64,000 nucleotides of DNA. It comes from Intestinimonas timonensis. Its GTDB lineage: Bacteria; Bacillota; Clostridia; Oscillospirales; Oscillospiraceae. Made by a program: the position numbers and the translations under genes. Under the pieces are notes generated by a model. It saw only the letters and a program-made list of their open reading frames with translations. It was not told where the DNA came from and searched no databases. Numbering within the stretch: position 1 is the first letter of the stretch; each line of letters opens with the position of its first letter. Shown piece by piece: positions 22,801 to 31,037 of this stretch. The stretch lies in NCBI RefSeq assembly GCF_900626145.1, contig NZ_LR130817.1, positions 552,336-616,335 of the forward strand, read 5' to 3'.

Positions 22801-23957
22801 ACACCAAGCGGTTCCAGGAGATCAAGGACGCCCGTGTGGAGATCAAGCACAAGAACTTTGAGAAGGCCCGGAAGATGCTGAACGGCGCACTGGCCAAGTA
22901 TCTGACGGATGAGGGTTCGGCAGACGCTCTGGCCCAGGCACTGAAAATCGCCATCAACTCGGTCTATGGCCTGACCTCGGCCAACTTCGAGAATCCCTTC
23001 CGGGACAACCGGAACAAAGACAATATCGTCGCCAAGCGCGGCGCCCTGTTTATGGTCAACCTCAAGCACGAGGTCCAGAAACGGGGCTTTACTGTTGCCC
23101 ACATCAAGACGGACTCCATTAAAATCCCGGACGCAACGCCGGCCATCATCGACTTTGTGATGAAGTACGGTGAGAAGTACGGCTATACCTTTGAGCACGA
23201 GGCTACCTACGACCGGATGTGCCTGGTGAACAACGCCGTTTACATCGCCAAGTACGCCACGGCGGAGAAATGCCAGCTGGCTTACGGCTATGTGCCCGGT
23301 GATATTCGGAAACACCCCGGCGAATGGAACGCCACCGGCACCCAGTTCCAGATCCCCTACGTGTTCAAGAAGCTGTTCTCCAGGGAAGAGATCGTGTTCG
23401 AGGATATGTGCGAGACCAAGTCGGTCACCACCGCACTGTACCTGGATACGAACGAGACCCTGCCGGATGTATCCGAGTATGAGAAAGAGCTTGAAACACT
23501 GCGGAAAAAATGGCCGGACAAAGAGGGACAGTACCCCATGGATTATGACGAGGTCGTTGCGGATCTGAAAGCCAAAATCGAACCGGGCCACAATTATATT
23601 TTCATCGGCAAGGTTGGCTCCTTTTGTCCTATGAAACCCGGCTGCAACGGCGGTCTGCTGCTGCGGGAGGTCGTGGACAAAAAGACCGGCGAAAAGAGCT
23701 ATGCCTCTGCTGGCGGGGCCAAGGGCTACCGTTGGCTGGAGTCCGAGATGGTCAAGCATCTGGGTAAGGAAGACGGCATCGACCGGGGGTACTACGATGC
23801 CATGGTGGACGCCGCCGTTGCGGATATTTCCCAATACGGAGACTTCGAGTGGTTCGTATCCGACGACCCCTATGTGAAAGCGGACGATGACACGCCACCC
23901 TGGTTCGGCCCCGGGGAGCCCTATGGCGATGACGCTACCGCCTTTGATGTGAGGTGA
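19809..23957 (+). CDS. SF3 helicase - AEP primase - family B DNA polymerase fusion
   Basis: 1382 residues that could carry the whole replication core in one chain. SF3 helicase: Walker A GAVGTGKST (residues 182-190), the AIQHDGDL acidic motif near 230 and LIMGTNKPV with the sensor Asn near 272. AEP primase: IDFDIPD (~508), SKSGCGIHLHY (~539) and IEVKVFTGN (~566), the three archaeo-eukaryotic primase motifs. DNA polymerase: 3'-5' exonuclease motifs YDVEVFP (~705), NCRRYDNH (~748) and YCDNDV (~845), then polymerase motif A LDIASMHPSSII (~978), motif B KIAINSVYG (~1046) and motif C KTDS (~1100). Such modules are usually separate genes; an internal ribosome site plus GTG at 21618 could yield the polymerase part alone. 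Confidence 0.9.
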   Translation: MLDFLMISTRSGKRGIIEIYPKFIIKKSSDLMIRGGDFYAIWIDERGMWSTDEQDAVDLIDRELDRYAEENRTRFDGNIRVLHMWDAETGMIDTWHKYCQKQMKDQFHMLDEKLIFSNTKVTKRDYASKSLPYPLEPGETPAWERLVSTLYSPEERHKIEWCIGAIVTGESKKLQKFLVFYGAVGTGKSTIINVIMQLFEGYHTSFSAKDLGSSSNAFALEAFRANPLVAIQHDGDLSRIEDNTRINSLVSHEMMTVNEKFRSAYSNRFKTFLIMGTNKPVKITDAKSGVIRRLIDVTPTGDKVPPDEYRRLTRQIPFELGGIAYHCQEVYLEDPDYYNDYIPIAMMGASNDFYNFIVDSYHVFKRDDGVSLKSAWEMYKVYCEDAKVPYPVSRMIFKEELKNYFRCYEERFSMGDGSRVRNYYSGFRTEKFEEQAPEDKPVSPPHPTIDFVEGQASAFDKDCADCPAQYAGGEGTPRNKWERVRTKLSALDTSKLHYVKLPENHIVIDFDIPDEQGQKSFERNLAEASKWPATYAEVSKSGCGIHLHYIYSGDPTRLSRIYDDHIEVKVFTGNSSLRRKLSKCNNLPIATISSGLPLKGENNVVNSKVIQSEKGLRVQIKRNLNKEIHPATKPSIDFIHKILTDAYESGMPYDVTDMRNAVLAFAANSTNQAEYCIKLVNKMPFKSAEDGQGVKNDEAKLVFYDVEVFPNLFLVNWKIEGPGQTVVRMINPKPTEIEELMKFRLVGFNCRRYDNHMLYARLIGYTNEQLYNLSQKIINSEKKARSTNCFFGEAYNVSYTDVYDFCSVKQSLKKWEIELGLHHQELGLPWDQPVPEEMWQKVAEYCDNDVIATEAVFNARKADFVAREILADVAGMTVNDTTNSLTTRIIFGGNKRPQDQFNYRNMGDTTQIYDPNRDLPFTMGEPEFDEFTAFDKKGRPIFPGYKFEGGKSLYRGEEVGEGGYVYAEPGMYGDIALLDIASMHPSSIIAEELFGPEYTKRFQEIKDARVEIKHKNFEKARKMLNGALAKYLTDEGSADALAQALKIAINSVYGLTSANFENPFRDNRNKDNIVAKRGALFMVNLKHEVQKRGFTVAHIKTDSIKIPDATPAIIDFVMKYGEKYGYTFEHEATYDRMCLVNNAVYIAKYATAEKCQLAYGYVPGDIRKHPGEWNATGTQFQIPYVFKKLFSREEIVFEDMCETKSVTTALYLDTNETLPDVSEYEKELETLRKKWPDKEGQYPMDYDEVVADLKAKIEPGHNYIFIGKVGSFCPMKPGCNGGLLLREVVDKKTGEKSYASAGGAKGYRWLESEMVKHLGKEDGIDRGYYDAMVDAAVADISQYGDFEWFVSDDPYVKADDDTPPWFGPGEPYGDDATAFDVR
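21601..21620 (+). promoter_or_regulatory. Internal ribosome site and GTG inside the polymerase fusion
   Basis: TTGAAAGGAGAAAACA, the commonest ribosome-site context of this phage, stands just before in-frame GTG 21618-21620 (codon 604), between the primase and polymerase parts. Confidence 0.4.
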
Positions 23958-23962
23958 AGACG

Positions 23963-24199
23963 ATGAGCATCGTGCTGATTATATTCTGGTTCGACGTTCT
24001 GGCCGCGTTCATCTGCGCCGCCACCGAACGGTTCTTCCTATGCGGCGTCAATGTTGTGTTGGCGGTTTTGCTGGCTTTCATGGCCATGGTTTATGAGGGA
24101 CGTCTGCTGAACCGCGTCAAGAAGCTGGAAGAGGAAGTCGCACTGCTCCGCAGGGGCACGATTATCTGCGAACACCTTTCCCAAATCAACGATAAATGA
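23963..24199 (+). CDS. Small membrane protein with coiled coil
   Basis: 78 residues, [20 protein letters not shown], two membrane segments and a C-terminal coiled coil ([15 protein letters not shown]). ATG 23963 is the best start for the GAGGTG site; GTG 23954 overlaps the polymerase stop. The family is unknown. Confidence 0.5.
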   Translation: MSIVLIIFWFDVLAAFICAATERFFLCGVNVVLAVLLAFMAMVYEGRLLNRVKKLEEEVALLRRGTIICEHLSQINDK

Positions 24200-24213
24200 A
24201 GGAGAGTTTTATT

Positions 24214-24705
24214 ATGGCTAACCCCGGAGTGAATGAGAACCTTGTGATCGAGAACGCCCGCCTGCTCTTCCGGAACTTCTCCGGCAGAGAGAGCAAGTAC
24301 AACCGCGCTGGACGGCGGAACTTCTGCGTCTACATCGAAGATGCCGCAGACGCCCAGAAGCTGATCGATGACGGCTGGAATGTCCGTGTTCGTCCGCCCC
24401 GTGAGGATGGCGAGGAACCCCGCTATTATATTCAGGTGGCGGTCAGCTTTGAGAACATTCCGCCCACGGTCTACATGATTACCAAGCGCAAGAAGGTAAA
24501 GCTGGATGAGGAGTCCATCGACACCCTCGACTTCGCGGAGATCCGCAATGTGGACCTGACCATCCGCCCCTACAACTGGGTGATTCAGGAGGGCACCAAG
24601 AACGAGAAGAGCGGCGTTAAGGCCTACCTGCGTTCGCTGTACGTGGTCATCGAAGAGGATGAGTTCGCCGAGAAGTACGCCGGCGACGAGTATCCGGAGG
24701 AGTAA
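24214..24705 (+). CDS. Putative single-stranded DNA-binding protein
   Basis: 163 residues starting [20 protein letters not shown] after AAGGAGAG. The sequence [51 protein letters not shown] and an acidic C-terminal tail ([17 protein letters not shown]) match a protein regularly found beside replication genes in Firmicute phages. I take it as the phage SSB from the OB-like strand pattern and the acidic tail. The call is by context and pattern, not a catalytic motif. Confidence 0.45.
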   Translation: MANPGVNENLVIENARLLFRNFSGRESKYNRAGRRNFCVYIEDAADAQKLIDDGWNVRVRPPREDGEEPRYYIQVAVSFENIPPTVYMITKRKKVKLDEESIDTLDFAEIRNVDLTIRPYNWVIQEGTKNEKSGVKAYLRSLYVVIEEDEFAEKYAGDEYPEE

Positions 24706-24823
24706 GACCAATGTGGGGGCGTCGGTGAATAAGGAGATAGCCGGCGCCCTCTCCTATTTTTGAAAGGAGAAAAACCATGGCAAATGAGGTAAATTGCCGC
24801 ATGATATTTAAGGAGGGTGTGGA

Positions 24824-25789
24824 ATGAAGCCATTCTGGAAAAATTCCCGGAAGAAGAAAACGAAGAACCCTTCCACGCCTCCCCAGCAGAAACCGAGAAC
24901 ACGGGCAAAACCGAAGTCCATGGAGGAACCGTGGAAACCTCCCATGGCTGTTCCGCCCAAAGCGATGGGGCAAGAAAGAACACCCATCACACAGATGCTG
25001 GAATCGGCTCGTCCCGTCCGGAAAGAGTACATTCCAGCCAGGCCGTCGACGCGAAAGAGCGAGTATTATCACGAGTTTCGCTCCAATTTTCAGCAGCTGC
25101 TTTCTCCAAAATGTCGCCCGATTGATATTTGGAGGGATTTCATCGTCATGGTGGCCTGCGCAATGTCCAATACCGTGGATAAAGCCCATTATGATGAGCG
25201 GGAGAAACGGTATCTGGAAATCATCAACAAATACGAAGAATCTCAGCAGCATATTTTCCCCAAACTCTATGCCGCTGTGGTCCTGGCTCTGGATGAAAAC
25301 CCGGAACAGGACTTTCTCGGCGAGATGTTTATGGATCTGCACCTCGACTATGAGGAGCTGAAACAGATATTTACGCCATACCACGTGTGCCAACTGATGG
25401 CGGACATCACGATGGACGACCTTGTTGAGCAGATTGACAAGCAGGGCTATGTTTCCATCAATGACTGCTGCTGTGGAGCAGGAGCAAATCTAATTGCCGC
25501 AATCAATTCCGCCCGACGCAAATTGGAAGATGCGGGCCTGAACTTTCAGAACCACATTCTGATCATCGGGCAGGACATCGAGGAACTGGTGGCGCTAATG
25601 TGTTATATTCAGATCTCCCTGCTCGGGGTCGCTGGCTATATCAAGGTCGGAAACGCCCTTACGGAGCCAATGACCCCTGGCGACAGCATGGAAAATTACT
25701 GGTTCACGCCTATGTATTTTTCTGACGTATGGCACACAAGAAGAACCATTCGGACGTTTATGGATTTATTTAAGGAGGATGCGACATGA
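24824..25789 (+). CDS. N6-DNA-methylase-fold protein lacking NPPY
   Basis: 321 residues. A proline/lysine-rich start (1-65) leads to a helical region and a methyltransferase fold: FTPYHVCQLMADI resembles the HsdM-type entry, NDCCCGAGANLIAAI is SAM motif I and GQDIEELVALMCYIQISLLG follows as in type I methylases. The catalytic NPPY/F is absent where expected (GNALTEPMTPGDSMENYWFT). A tiny frame, 24778-24828, with its own AAAGGAG ends in the start of this gene and may couple translation. Role: a DNA-binding or decoy methylase (inference). Confidence 0.65.
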   Translation: MKPFWKNSRKKKTKNPSTPPQQKPRTRAKPKSMEEPWKPPMAVPPKAMGQERTPITQMLESARPVRKEYIPARPSTRKSEYYHEFRSNFQQLLSPKCRPIDIWRDFIVMVACAMSNTVDKAHYDEREKRYLEIINKYEESQQHIFPKLYAAVVLALDENPEQDFLGEMFMDLHLDYEELKQIFTPYHVCQLMADITMDDLVEQIDKQGYVSINDCCCGAGANLIAAINSARRKLEDAGLNFQNHILIIGQDIEELVALMCYIQISLLGVAGYIKVGNALTEPMTPGDSMENYWFTPMYFSDVWHTRRTIRTFMDLFKEDAT

Positions 25790-26205
25790 ATAAATGGCCA
25801 AGATGCGAGGACTGCGTGCGCGACAATTACCTTAGAGCGCCCGTCTGTCAAACCTGCGTTGCCGGAAGCAATTTTTTGCCCCGGGGACGCAGCAAGATTT
25901 ACTACGAGTCTGTCCAGGAGATGAATCAGCCGCCGGCAGCTTATCGCGCTATAGTTCAGGCCTTGCGGAGGTTTGACGATAGCGCTCTTGTTCCGGAGAT
26001 TCTGGACGTGATGTTCAACGAGCCAGCCACTATCGTCTTCTGGGCCGATGGCACCAAGACTGTGGTCAAAGCCGTTTACGACGAGTTCGATCCGGAGAAG
26101 GGGCTTGCTATGGCGATTGCGAAGAAAGCTCTCGGCAACAAGGGCAACTACTACAATGTCATTGCAAAGTGGACGGACGAGTATCTTGAGAAAGAGGACA
26201 AGTGA
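25786..26205 (+). CDS. Conserved phage protein with N-terminal zinc knuckle
   Basis: 139 residues. CEDC and CQTC pairs (residues 7-25) form a zinc knuckle. Residues 60-135 contain PATIVFWADGTKTVVKAVYD...LAMAIAKKALGNKGNYYNVI, a segment found in many Firmicute phages as a free-standing protein of unknown function. It overlaps the previous stop by ATGA. Confidence 0.6.
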   Translation: MNKWPRCEDCVRDNYLRAPVCQTCVAGSNFLPRGRSKIYYESVQEMNQPPAAYRAIVQALRRFDDSALVPEILDVMFNEPATIVFWADGTKTVVKAVYDEFDPEKGLAMAIAKKALGNKGNYYNVIAKWTDEYLEKEDK

Positions 26206-26211
26206 TGCCCC

Positions 26212-27486
26212 GTGGCCATTCAGTTATATGACTACCAGCTCGAAGCTCTGAATCGGATGAAAAACGGCTGTATCCTCTGCGGCGGGGTTGGTTCGGGGAA
26301 GTCCCGGACCGGCCTCGCTTATTACTATGTGCAAGAGGGCGGCAAAGTGGGTACGGACGAGTATATTCCGATGAAGAATCCCAGAGACCTCTACATCATC
26401 ACCACTGCACGAAAACGGGACACCTGTGAATGGCAGGGCGATTTGGCTCCGTTCCTGCTCTCCCCCACTCCGGAGGCCAACTACTACAAAAACAAAGTGG
26501 TCATCGACTCCTGGAACAACATTGGTAAGTACGTTGACGTCAAGGACGCCTTCTTTATCTTTGATGAACAGCGGGTGGTGGGGTATGGCGCCTGGACCAA
26601 GGCATTCCTCAAAATCGTAAAGTCGAATGACTGGCTTCTGCTCTCGGCCACGCCTGGCGATACCTGGCAGGATTATATTCCGGTCTTCATCGCCAACGGG
26701 TTCTACCGCAACAAGACCGACTTTGTGGACCAGCATGTGATCTACGATTGGAGGGCCAAATACCCGAAGGTTGACGGCTACCGCAATACCGGAAGGCTAA
26801 TCCGGCTTCGGGACAGGATTCTGGTCAACATGGATTTCAAGCGGCAGACAGTATCCCATCATGAGGACATCCGGGTTTCGTATGATATTTCCAGGTATAA
26901 GGACATCATGCGGACGCGATGGAATCCCTGGGAGGACAGGCCCATTGAAACCGCAGCCGAACTCTGCATGGCGCTTCGCCGGGTGACCAATTCGGATGAA
27001 TCCCGGTCTGTTGCGATACTGGAAATCATGGAGGACCATCCCAGGGCCATCATCTTTTATAGCTACGACTATGAGCTGGATATTTTGCGTTCACTGGGGT
27101 ATCCGGAGGGTACGGAGGTTGCGGAGTGGAACGGTCACAAGCACCAGGAAATCCCTACCGGAAAAAAGTGGGTGTACCTCGTCCAGTACACCGCCGGCTG
27201 CGAGGGTTGGAACTGCATCACCACGGACACTATTATATTCTACTCGCAGCAGTATTCCTACAAGGTTGCTACGCAGGCGGCCGGACGGATTGACCGGCTG
27301 AATACGCCCTACCGGGATCTCAACTACTACCACCTGAAGAGCTTTTCCGGGATTGACCTCGCCATCAGCAAGGCTCTGTCCAAGAAGAAGAACTTCAACG
27401 AGGGCAAGTTTGTCGGTTGGGCCACAAAGCCGTTGGAGGTGAACCCCAAGAGTCATGAACAGGAAAGACGTCGCAGAGCTGCTTAA
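26212..27486 (+). CDS. SF2 helicase (SNF2/DEAD-like)
   Basis: 424 residues from GTG 26212. Motif I is GGVGSGKSRTG (residues 20-30) and a Q-tip-like YDYQLEAL precedes it. Motif II reads FIFDEQR in place of DEAH, motif III is SATP and motif VI is QAAGRIDR. Motif V, QYTAGCEGWNC, is also clear. This is the compact phage replicative/recombination helicase type common in Firmicute phages. It likely acts with the polymerase fusion or in recombination. Confidence 0.85.
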   Translation: MAIQLYDYQLEALNRMKNGCILCGGVGSGKSRTGLAYYYVQEGGKVGTDEYIPMKNPRDLYIITTARKRDTCEWQGDLAPFLLSPTPEANYYKNKVVIDSWNNIGKYVDVKDAFFIFDEQRVVGYGAWTKAFLKIVKSNDWLLLSATPGDTWQDYIPVFIANGFYRNKTDFVDQHVIYDWRAKYPKVDGYRNTGRLIRLRDRILVNMDFKRQTVSHHEDIRVSYDISRYKDIMRTRWNPWEDRPIETAAELCMALRRVTNSDESRSVAILEIMEDHPRAIIFYSYDYELDILRSLGYPEGTEVAEWNGHKHQEIPTGKKWVYLVQYTAGCEGWNCITTDTIIFYSQQYSYKVATQAAGRIDRLNTPYRDLNYYHLKSFSGIDLAISKALSKKKNFNEGKFVGWATKPLEVNPKSHEQERRRRAA

Positions 27487-27781
27487 CCGCAGGCGGAGAC
27501 AAATTCTCGTTCACAGCATCATCTATTACAAAATGGACGATAACCTCATTTCGGATAGCGCTTGGTCGGCATGGGCTACGGAACTGGAAGAGCTTCAGAA
27601 GAAGTATCCCGACATCGCCGCCAAGGTTCCCTATGCAGAAGAATTCAAAGACTTCGACCACTCGACTGGTATGAACCTGCCTTTGGATGACCCCTGGGCC
27701 GTCAATAAGGCCCGACAGCTGCTTGCAATGAAGGACAGAGGATTCTGCATCCAATGTGAGCAGCTTGAAATTAAACTCTAA
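27455..27781 (+). CDS. Small phage protein resembling the LigA domain Ia
   Basis: 108 residues. RRQILVHSIIYYKMDDNLIS, then ISDSAWSAWATELEELQKKYPD, strongly resembles the N-terminal NMN-binding helix pair (YYxxDxPxISDxxYD) of NAD-dependent DNA ligases, but no adenylation domain follows. It overlaps the helicase end by 32 bases. It may be a free-standing Ia-like protein whose function is unclear. Confidence 0.55.
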   Translation: MNRKDVAELLNRRRRQILVHSIIYYKMDDNLISDSAWSAWATELEELQKKYPDIAAKVPYAEEFKDFDHSTGMNLPLDDPWAVNKARQLLAMKDRGFCIQCEQLEIKL

Positions 27782-27794
27782 AAGGAGAAAGACG

Positions 27795-28412
27795 ATGAAT
27801 GACGAAAATAAATTTGCGTCAGACCATAGCGATGTTGAAAGTCGCGTTTTCGCTTTTCGCAGTTGCATGGAGCCTGCTCTGCATCTGTTTCCGGAGAACA
27901 TCGTTGAGAGGTTGAAAAGCGACGGCTTCTTTACGGCCCCGGCCAGCACCAAATACCATGGAGCATACGAGGGCGGTCTATTCGAGCACAGTCTGAATGT
28001 GACCAACTCTCTGGTAGAACTCACAAAGCAGAATAGCCTGGCGTGGGGACGCCCGGAATCGCCTTACATCATCGGCATGTTCCATGATATTTGCAAGCAG
28101 GATCAATACCGGCATCCGGTTGACGCGACTTTCTATGGTGGCGGTGCCCCGATCCCTCTTGTTGATGAAAGCAAGTGGGAGTACGACCCCGATGCGGTTC
28201 TCAAAGGGCACGGGGAGAAGTCGGTGATGCTGCTTTCCCAGCATTTGTCCCTTACCATGGAAGAAATCCTGTGCATCCGTTATCACATGGGCGCCTTTGT
28301 AGACCAGAAAGAGTGGAACGACTACACAAGGGCAATTCATGCGTATCCGAACGTCCTCTGGACGCATACAGCAGACATGCTTGCGGCGCACATCCTGGAA
28401 GTTGACAAGTGA
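27795..28412 (+). CDS. HD-domain phosphohydrolase
   Basis: 205 residues starting at ATG 27795 after AAAGGAG. The HD signature is visible: GLFEHSLNV supplies the first His, IGMFHDICKQ the HD pair, GHGEKSVML a following His and WTHTADMLAAHIL the last Asp. HD proteins in phages often hydrolyse nucleotides or cyclic nucleotides; here a dNTP or signalling-nucleotide phosphohydrolase is likely. Confidence 0.75.
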   Translation: MNDENKFASDHSDVESRVFAFRSCMEPALHLFPENIVERLKSDGFFTAPASTKYHGAYEGGLFEHSLNVTNSLVELTKQNSLAWGRPESPYIIGMFHDICKQDQYRHPVDATFYGGGAPIPLVDESKWEYDPDAVLKGHGEKSVMLLSQHLSLTMEEILCIRYHMGAFVDQKEWNDYTRAIHAYPNVLWTHTADMLAAHILEVDK

Positions 28413-28452
28413 CCATACCTTATTATATTCTGTCTCGAAAGAGGTGAAAGGA

Positions 28453-29238
28453 ATGCTTGGTGCGATTATTGGGGACATTGTTGGCTCCAGATTTGAACGG
28501 CACAACCACAAGTCCAAGGACTTTGATCTATTCACAGACCGGTGCCGGTTTACAGATGATACAGCCATGACGGTGGCGGTCGCCAAAGCTCTGCTGGAGT
28601 GCAAAGGCGACTATACCGAGCTCAGTGATCATACGGTTCGGTGTATGCAGGAGATTGGGCGAAAGTACCCCAATGCCGGGTACGGACAGATATTCTACCT
28701 CTGGCTCCACCATAAGAACCCGGGGCCCTACCGGAGCTACGGAAACGGCTCCGCCATGCGGGTAAGCCCGGTGGCTTATGTTGCCAAAACGGAAAAAGAA
28801 TGTATCCAACTTGCCAAGGCAGTAACGCAGGTCAGTCACGATCATCCAGAGGGGATAAAAGGCGCGGAGGCTGCGGCTTTGGCTACTTGGGGTGCGATGC
28901 GTGGAATTCCAAAAGGAGCAATCCGGGCGCACATCGAGGAGTGGTATTATATTTTGGATTTCACTATTGATGAGATCCGGCCTAAATACCGCTTTGACGC
29001 AAGCTGCCAGGGATCTGCCCCTCAAGCAATCGAGGCATTTTTGGAGTCGGAAAATTTTGAAGATACCATCCGCATCGCGGTCTCCCTCGGTGGGGACAGC
29101 GACACGATTGCGGCCATTGCCGGCGGGATCGCGGGAGCCTATTACGGCGTCCCGAACGACCTTAGACTGAAAGCAATAGAGTATCTGCCGGCAGAGTTCA
29201 TTGATATTCTGGAAGACTTTGAGAAAAACTATTGTTGA
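28453..29238 (+). CDS. ADP-ribosylglycohydrolase (DraG-like)
   Basis: 261 residues starting MLGAIIGDIVGSRFERHNHK after GAGGTGAAAGG. Dinuclear metal ligands are visible: GDIVGS, the FTDDTAM motif, SHDHPEG and the C-terminal GGDSDTIAAI. The enzyme removes ADP-ribose from modified targets. In a phage it could undo host ADP-ribosylation defences or recycle an ADP-ribose modification. It is followed by a terminator at 29249-29286. Confidence 0.9.
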   Translation: MLGAIIGDIVGSRFERHNHKSKDFDLFTDRCRFTDDTAMTVAVAKALLECKGDYTELSDHTVRCMQEIGRKYPNAGYGQIFYLWLHHKNPGPYRSYGNGSAMRVSPVAYVAKTEKECIQLAKAVTQVSHDHPEGIKGAEAAALATWGAMRGIPKGAIRAHIEEWYYILDFTIDEIRPKYRFDASCQGSAPQAIEAFLESENFEDTIRIAVSLGGDSDTIAAIAGGIAGAYYGVPNDLRLKAIEYLPAEFIDILEDFEKNYC

Positions 29239-29248
29239 AACGCAAATC

Positions 29249-29286
29249 GGGGCCACCCTCATCTTCGGAGGTGGCCTTTTCTTATT
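29249..29286 (+). terminator. Intrinsic terminator
   Basis: GGCCACC / GGTGGCC hairpin followed by TTTTCTTATTATT. Confidence 0.75.
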
Positions 29287-29303
29287 ATTAGGAGGCACTG
29301 CCA

Positions 29304-29489
29304 ATGGATAAAAAGCAGCTACAAGAGTTTATCAGCGCCATTGGGTCGATTGCGGAAACGGCCCTTCTCTTTTATCGGAGCACCCTGGCGGCGAAAGCAA
29401 CCCCGGAAGAGGCTATGCGGTTGACCCAGGCCTTTATCGCGGCCATATTTTACGGCAACAAAAACAGCAGCTCCACTCCGGAGCAATGA
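29304..29489 (+). CDS. Small phage protein
   Basis: 61 residues, MDKKQLQEFISAIGSIAETA, helical, with TTAGGAGG upstream. It is a frequent small gene in Firmicute phages with no known role. Confidence 0.5.
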   Translation: MDKKQLQEFISAIGSIAETALLFYRSTLAAKATPEEAMRLTQAFIAAIFYGNKNSSSTPEQ

Positions 29490-29501
29490 AAGGAGAACAT
29501 T

Positions 29502-29894
29502 ATGACGATTCAGGGGTGGGTTTTCTTTGGGATTCTTGCTCTCTTTATTCTTTCGTTTGGCATCTTTGGCGCAATTATATTTGAAAAGATTGTCTGGAAG
29601 GTCCTCAGCGTTGTAGCAGCCATGCTCCTCATCATCGGACTCTTTGCCGGGATGCGCTGGTATTATCAGAATACCGCCAGCGGTCAACGGGCAATGACTG
29701 ACCAGAAAAGTGAACTGGACAACGGGCTCGAACGGACGGTGACGATTTATACGGCAGATGGTGAGATCATTGCACAGTACACTGGGAAAATTGACATTGA
29801 GGGCAATGACGGCGGCTACGTCCTCTTTGACTATGAGGGGAAGCGCTACACCTACTATAACTGCTTTGTGGAGTCTATTGCGGACATTAAGTAG
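29502..29894 (+). CDS. Membrane protein with extracytoplasmic domain
   Basis: 130 residues. Two membrane segments (VFFGILALFILSFGIFGAII and VVAAMLLIIGLFAGM) precede a beta-rich domain (TVTIYTADGEIIAQYTGKID). AAAGGAG lies upstream. Membrane proteins of this layout are common in such phages; the function is unknown. Confidence 0.55.
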   Translation: MTIQGWVFFGILALFILSFGIFGAIIFEKIVWKVLSVVAAMLLIIGLFAGMRWYYQNTASGQRAMTDQKSELDNGLERTVTIYTADGEIIAQYTGKIDIEGNDGGYVLFDYEGKRYTYYNCFVESIADIK

Positions 29895-29930
29895 GGTACG
29901 GACGAAAAATTATATTTAAGAGGTAAGACT

Positions 29931-30215
29931 ATGGCTGGATTGAATTGTGAAATCAGATGGGAAACCCGGCTCTGTGAGGTAGATGGCGAGCTTGGATATT
30001 TCCATTGCTGGGAGCATTGGTCCAATGTGATAGATGCGAGTCCGCTGCGGGGTGGTCATCCCGGAGGCCAGATTGGGCAAGTCTATGGAATTGTCGAGTT
30101 TAAGGACGGCGTCCGGCGGATCGACCCTGCAAAAATCAAGTTCTGCGACGACGAAAACGCTATTCTGGCGGAGATGGAGAAACACAATCGCGCCGGTAAA
30201 TTGGAGGGTCAGTAA
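29931..30215 (+). CDS. Conserved small phage protein
   Basis: 94 residues containing RLCEVDGELGYFHCWEHWSN and YGIVEFKDGVRRIDPAKIKF, a pattern I associate with small Firmicute phage proteins of unknown function. The upstream leader is ATTATATTTAAGAGG. Confidence 0.55.
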   Translation: MAGLNCEIRWETRLCEVDGELGYFHCWEHWSNVIDASPLRGGHPGGQIGQVYGIVEFKDGVRRIDPAKIKFCDDENAILAEMEKHNRAGKLEGQ

Positions 30216-30400
30216 TGAAAGTTTGTATTTTATCGAATGATGACCCCGCGGCCTTTCAAAGCTCGATCAATGCTTTTATCGCTGACAAAAAGGTCATCGA
30301 CATCAAGTATCAGAGCATGAACCTGACGCTCAAGTTTACGAATGGGGTTCCTTCGGAATCAATCATCGTGGATCGTGCGCTCATCATCTATGAAGAATGA
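30215..30400 (+). CDS. Cse60-like small protein
   Basis: 61 residues, MKVCILSNDDPAAFQSSINA, ending DIKYQSMNLTLKF...IVDRALIIYEE. This resembles the Bacillus sporulation protein Cse60 family, a small alpha/beta protein also found in phages. The start overlaps the previous stop by one base. Confidence 0.55.
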   Translation: MKVCILSNDDPAAFQSSINAFIADKKVIDIKYQSMNLTLKFTNGVPSESIIVDRALIIYEE

Positions 30401-30581
30401 GCAGATAGCGGCAGTTCGTTGCAAATGCGGACGCCCGGCACATATTTGGCATTCACGGGATGGATATTTATGCGGGTGCATCAATCCGGACTGCGCCATC
30501 TCTTTAGAGAGGTCACAGAAGTCCAGAGCGGAATCGATCCAAAAGTGGAATGCAAAGATGAAAGGAGAATCTCATGAATAA
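30390..30581 (+). CDS. Lar-like restriction alleviation zinc-ribbon protein
   Basis: 63 residues starting MKNEQIAAVRCKCGRPAHIW. CKCG and CGCINPDC cysteines, followed by SRAESIQKWNAKM, reproduce the Lar family pattern (zinc ribbon, then AIxxWN). Lar proteins alleviate type I restriction. Overlaps on both sides (30390 and 30574) show a tightly coupled operon. Confidence 0.65.
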   Translation: MKNEQIAAVRCKCGRPAHIWHSRDGYLCGCINPDCAISLERSQKSRAESIQKWNAKMKGESHE

Positions 30582-30792
30582 CGAACGGCATCCCTGCCGG
30601 TATATCGATTGTACGTTGGAACATGACGGCTCCTGGGTAGACGGAAAGTGGTATGAATGGGAAGATATTTACGGCAACCGTGAAGTCGCTCGAATGAAAC
30701 TCGACGCCATGGACCACTTTTATCCTAATACCAAAATCATCAAGGAAGAAAATGTCCGTCGTTACAGAGAGATTATGGAAGGAGAAAACTGA
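30574..30792 (+). CDS. Small phage protein
   Basis: 72 residues, MNNERHPCRYIDCTLEHDGS, acidic and helical toward the end. It follows AAAGGAG within the previous gene, and the next ATG overlaps its stop. No family. Confidence 0.45.
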   Translation: MNNERHPCRYIDCTLEHDGSWVDGKWYEWEDIYGNREVARMKLDAMDHFYPNTKIIKEENVRRYREIMEGEN

Positions 30793-31037
30793 TGTTCGTT
30801 GTGAGAGACTGGACGCGAAACCCTTCTTACACCATGGTAAGCAACGACGTTAAAGACGTCCGCGATATTGTTATCGGCATTACCGGAGATGAAACGATTG
30901 GCGACCATGTGCTTCTTCATCTTGGACATATGATTTTTGGACAATTTTTAGTATGGGGTCCGCTTGTCATCAGGTGCGTTCCGGATGAAGATGCTCAGTC
31001 ATTATATTTGAAAGGAGAAAACGATGCTGATCATTAA
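30792..31037 (+). CDS. Small phage protein
   Basis: 81 residues, MFVVRDWTRNPSYTMVSNDV, with VRDIVIGITGDETIGDHVLL suggesting a small alpha/beta domain. GGAGAAAAC lies upstream. No family is recognised. Confidence 0.45.
   Translation: MFVVRDWTRNPSYTMVSNDVKDVRDIVIGITGDETIGDHVLLHLGHMIFGQFLVWGPLVIRCVPDEDAQSLYLKGENDADH

Noticed and set aside
21594..23834. A 746-residue open frame on the - strand opposite the polymerase fusion
   Set aside because: No ribosome site and no recognisable domain; it mirrors the GC-rich third positions of the real gene, as do similar long antisense frames at 51784-53787 and 56248-58104.
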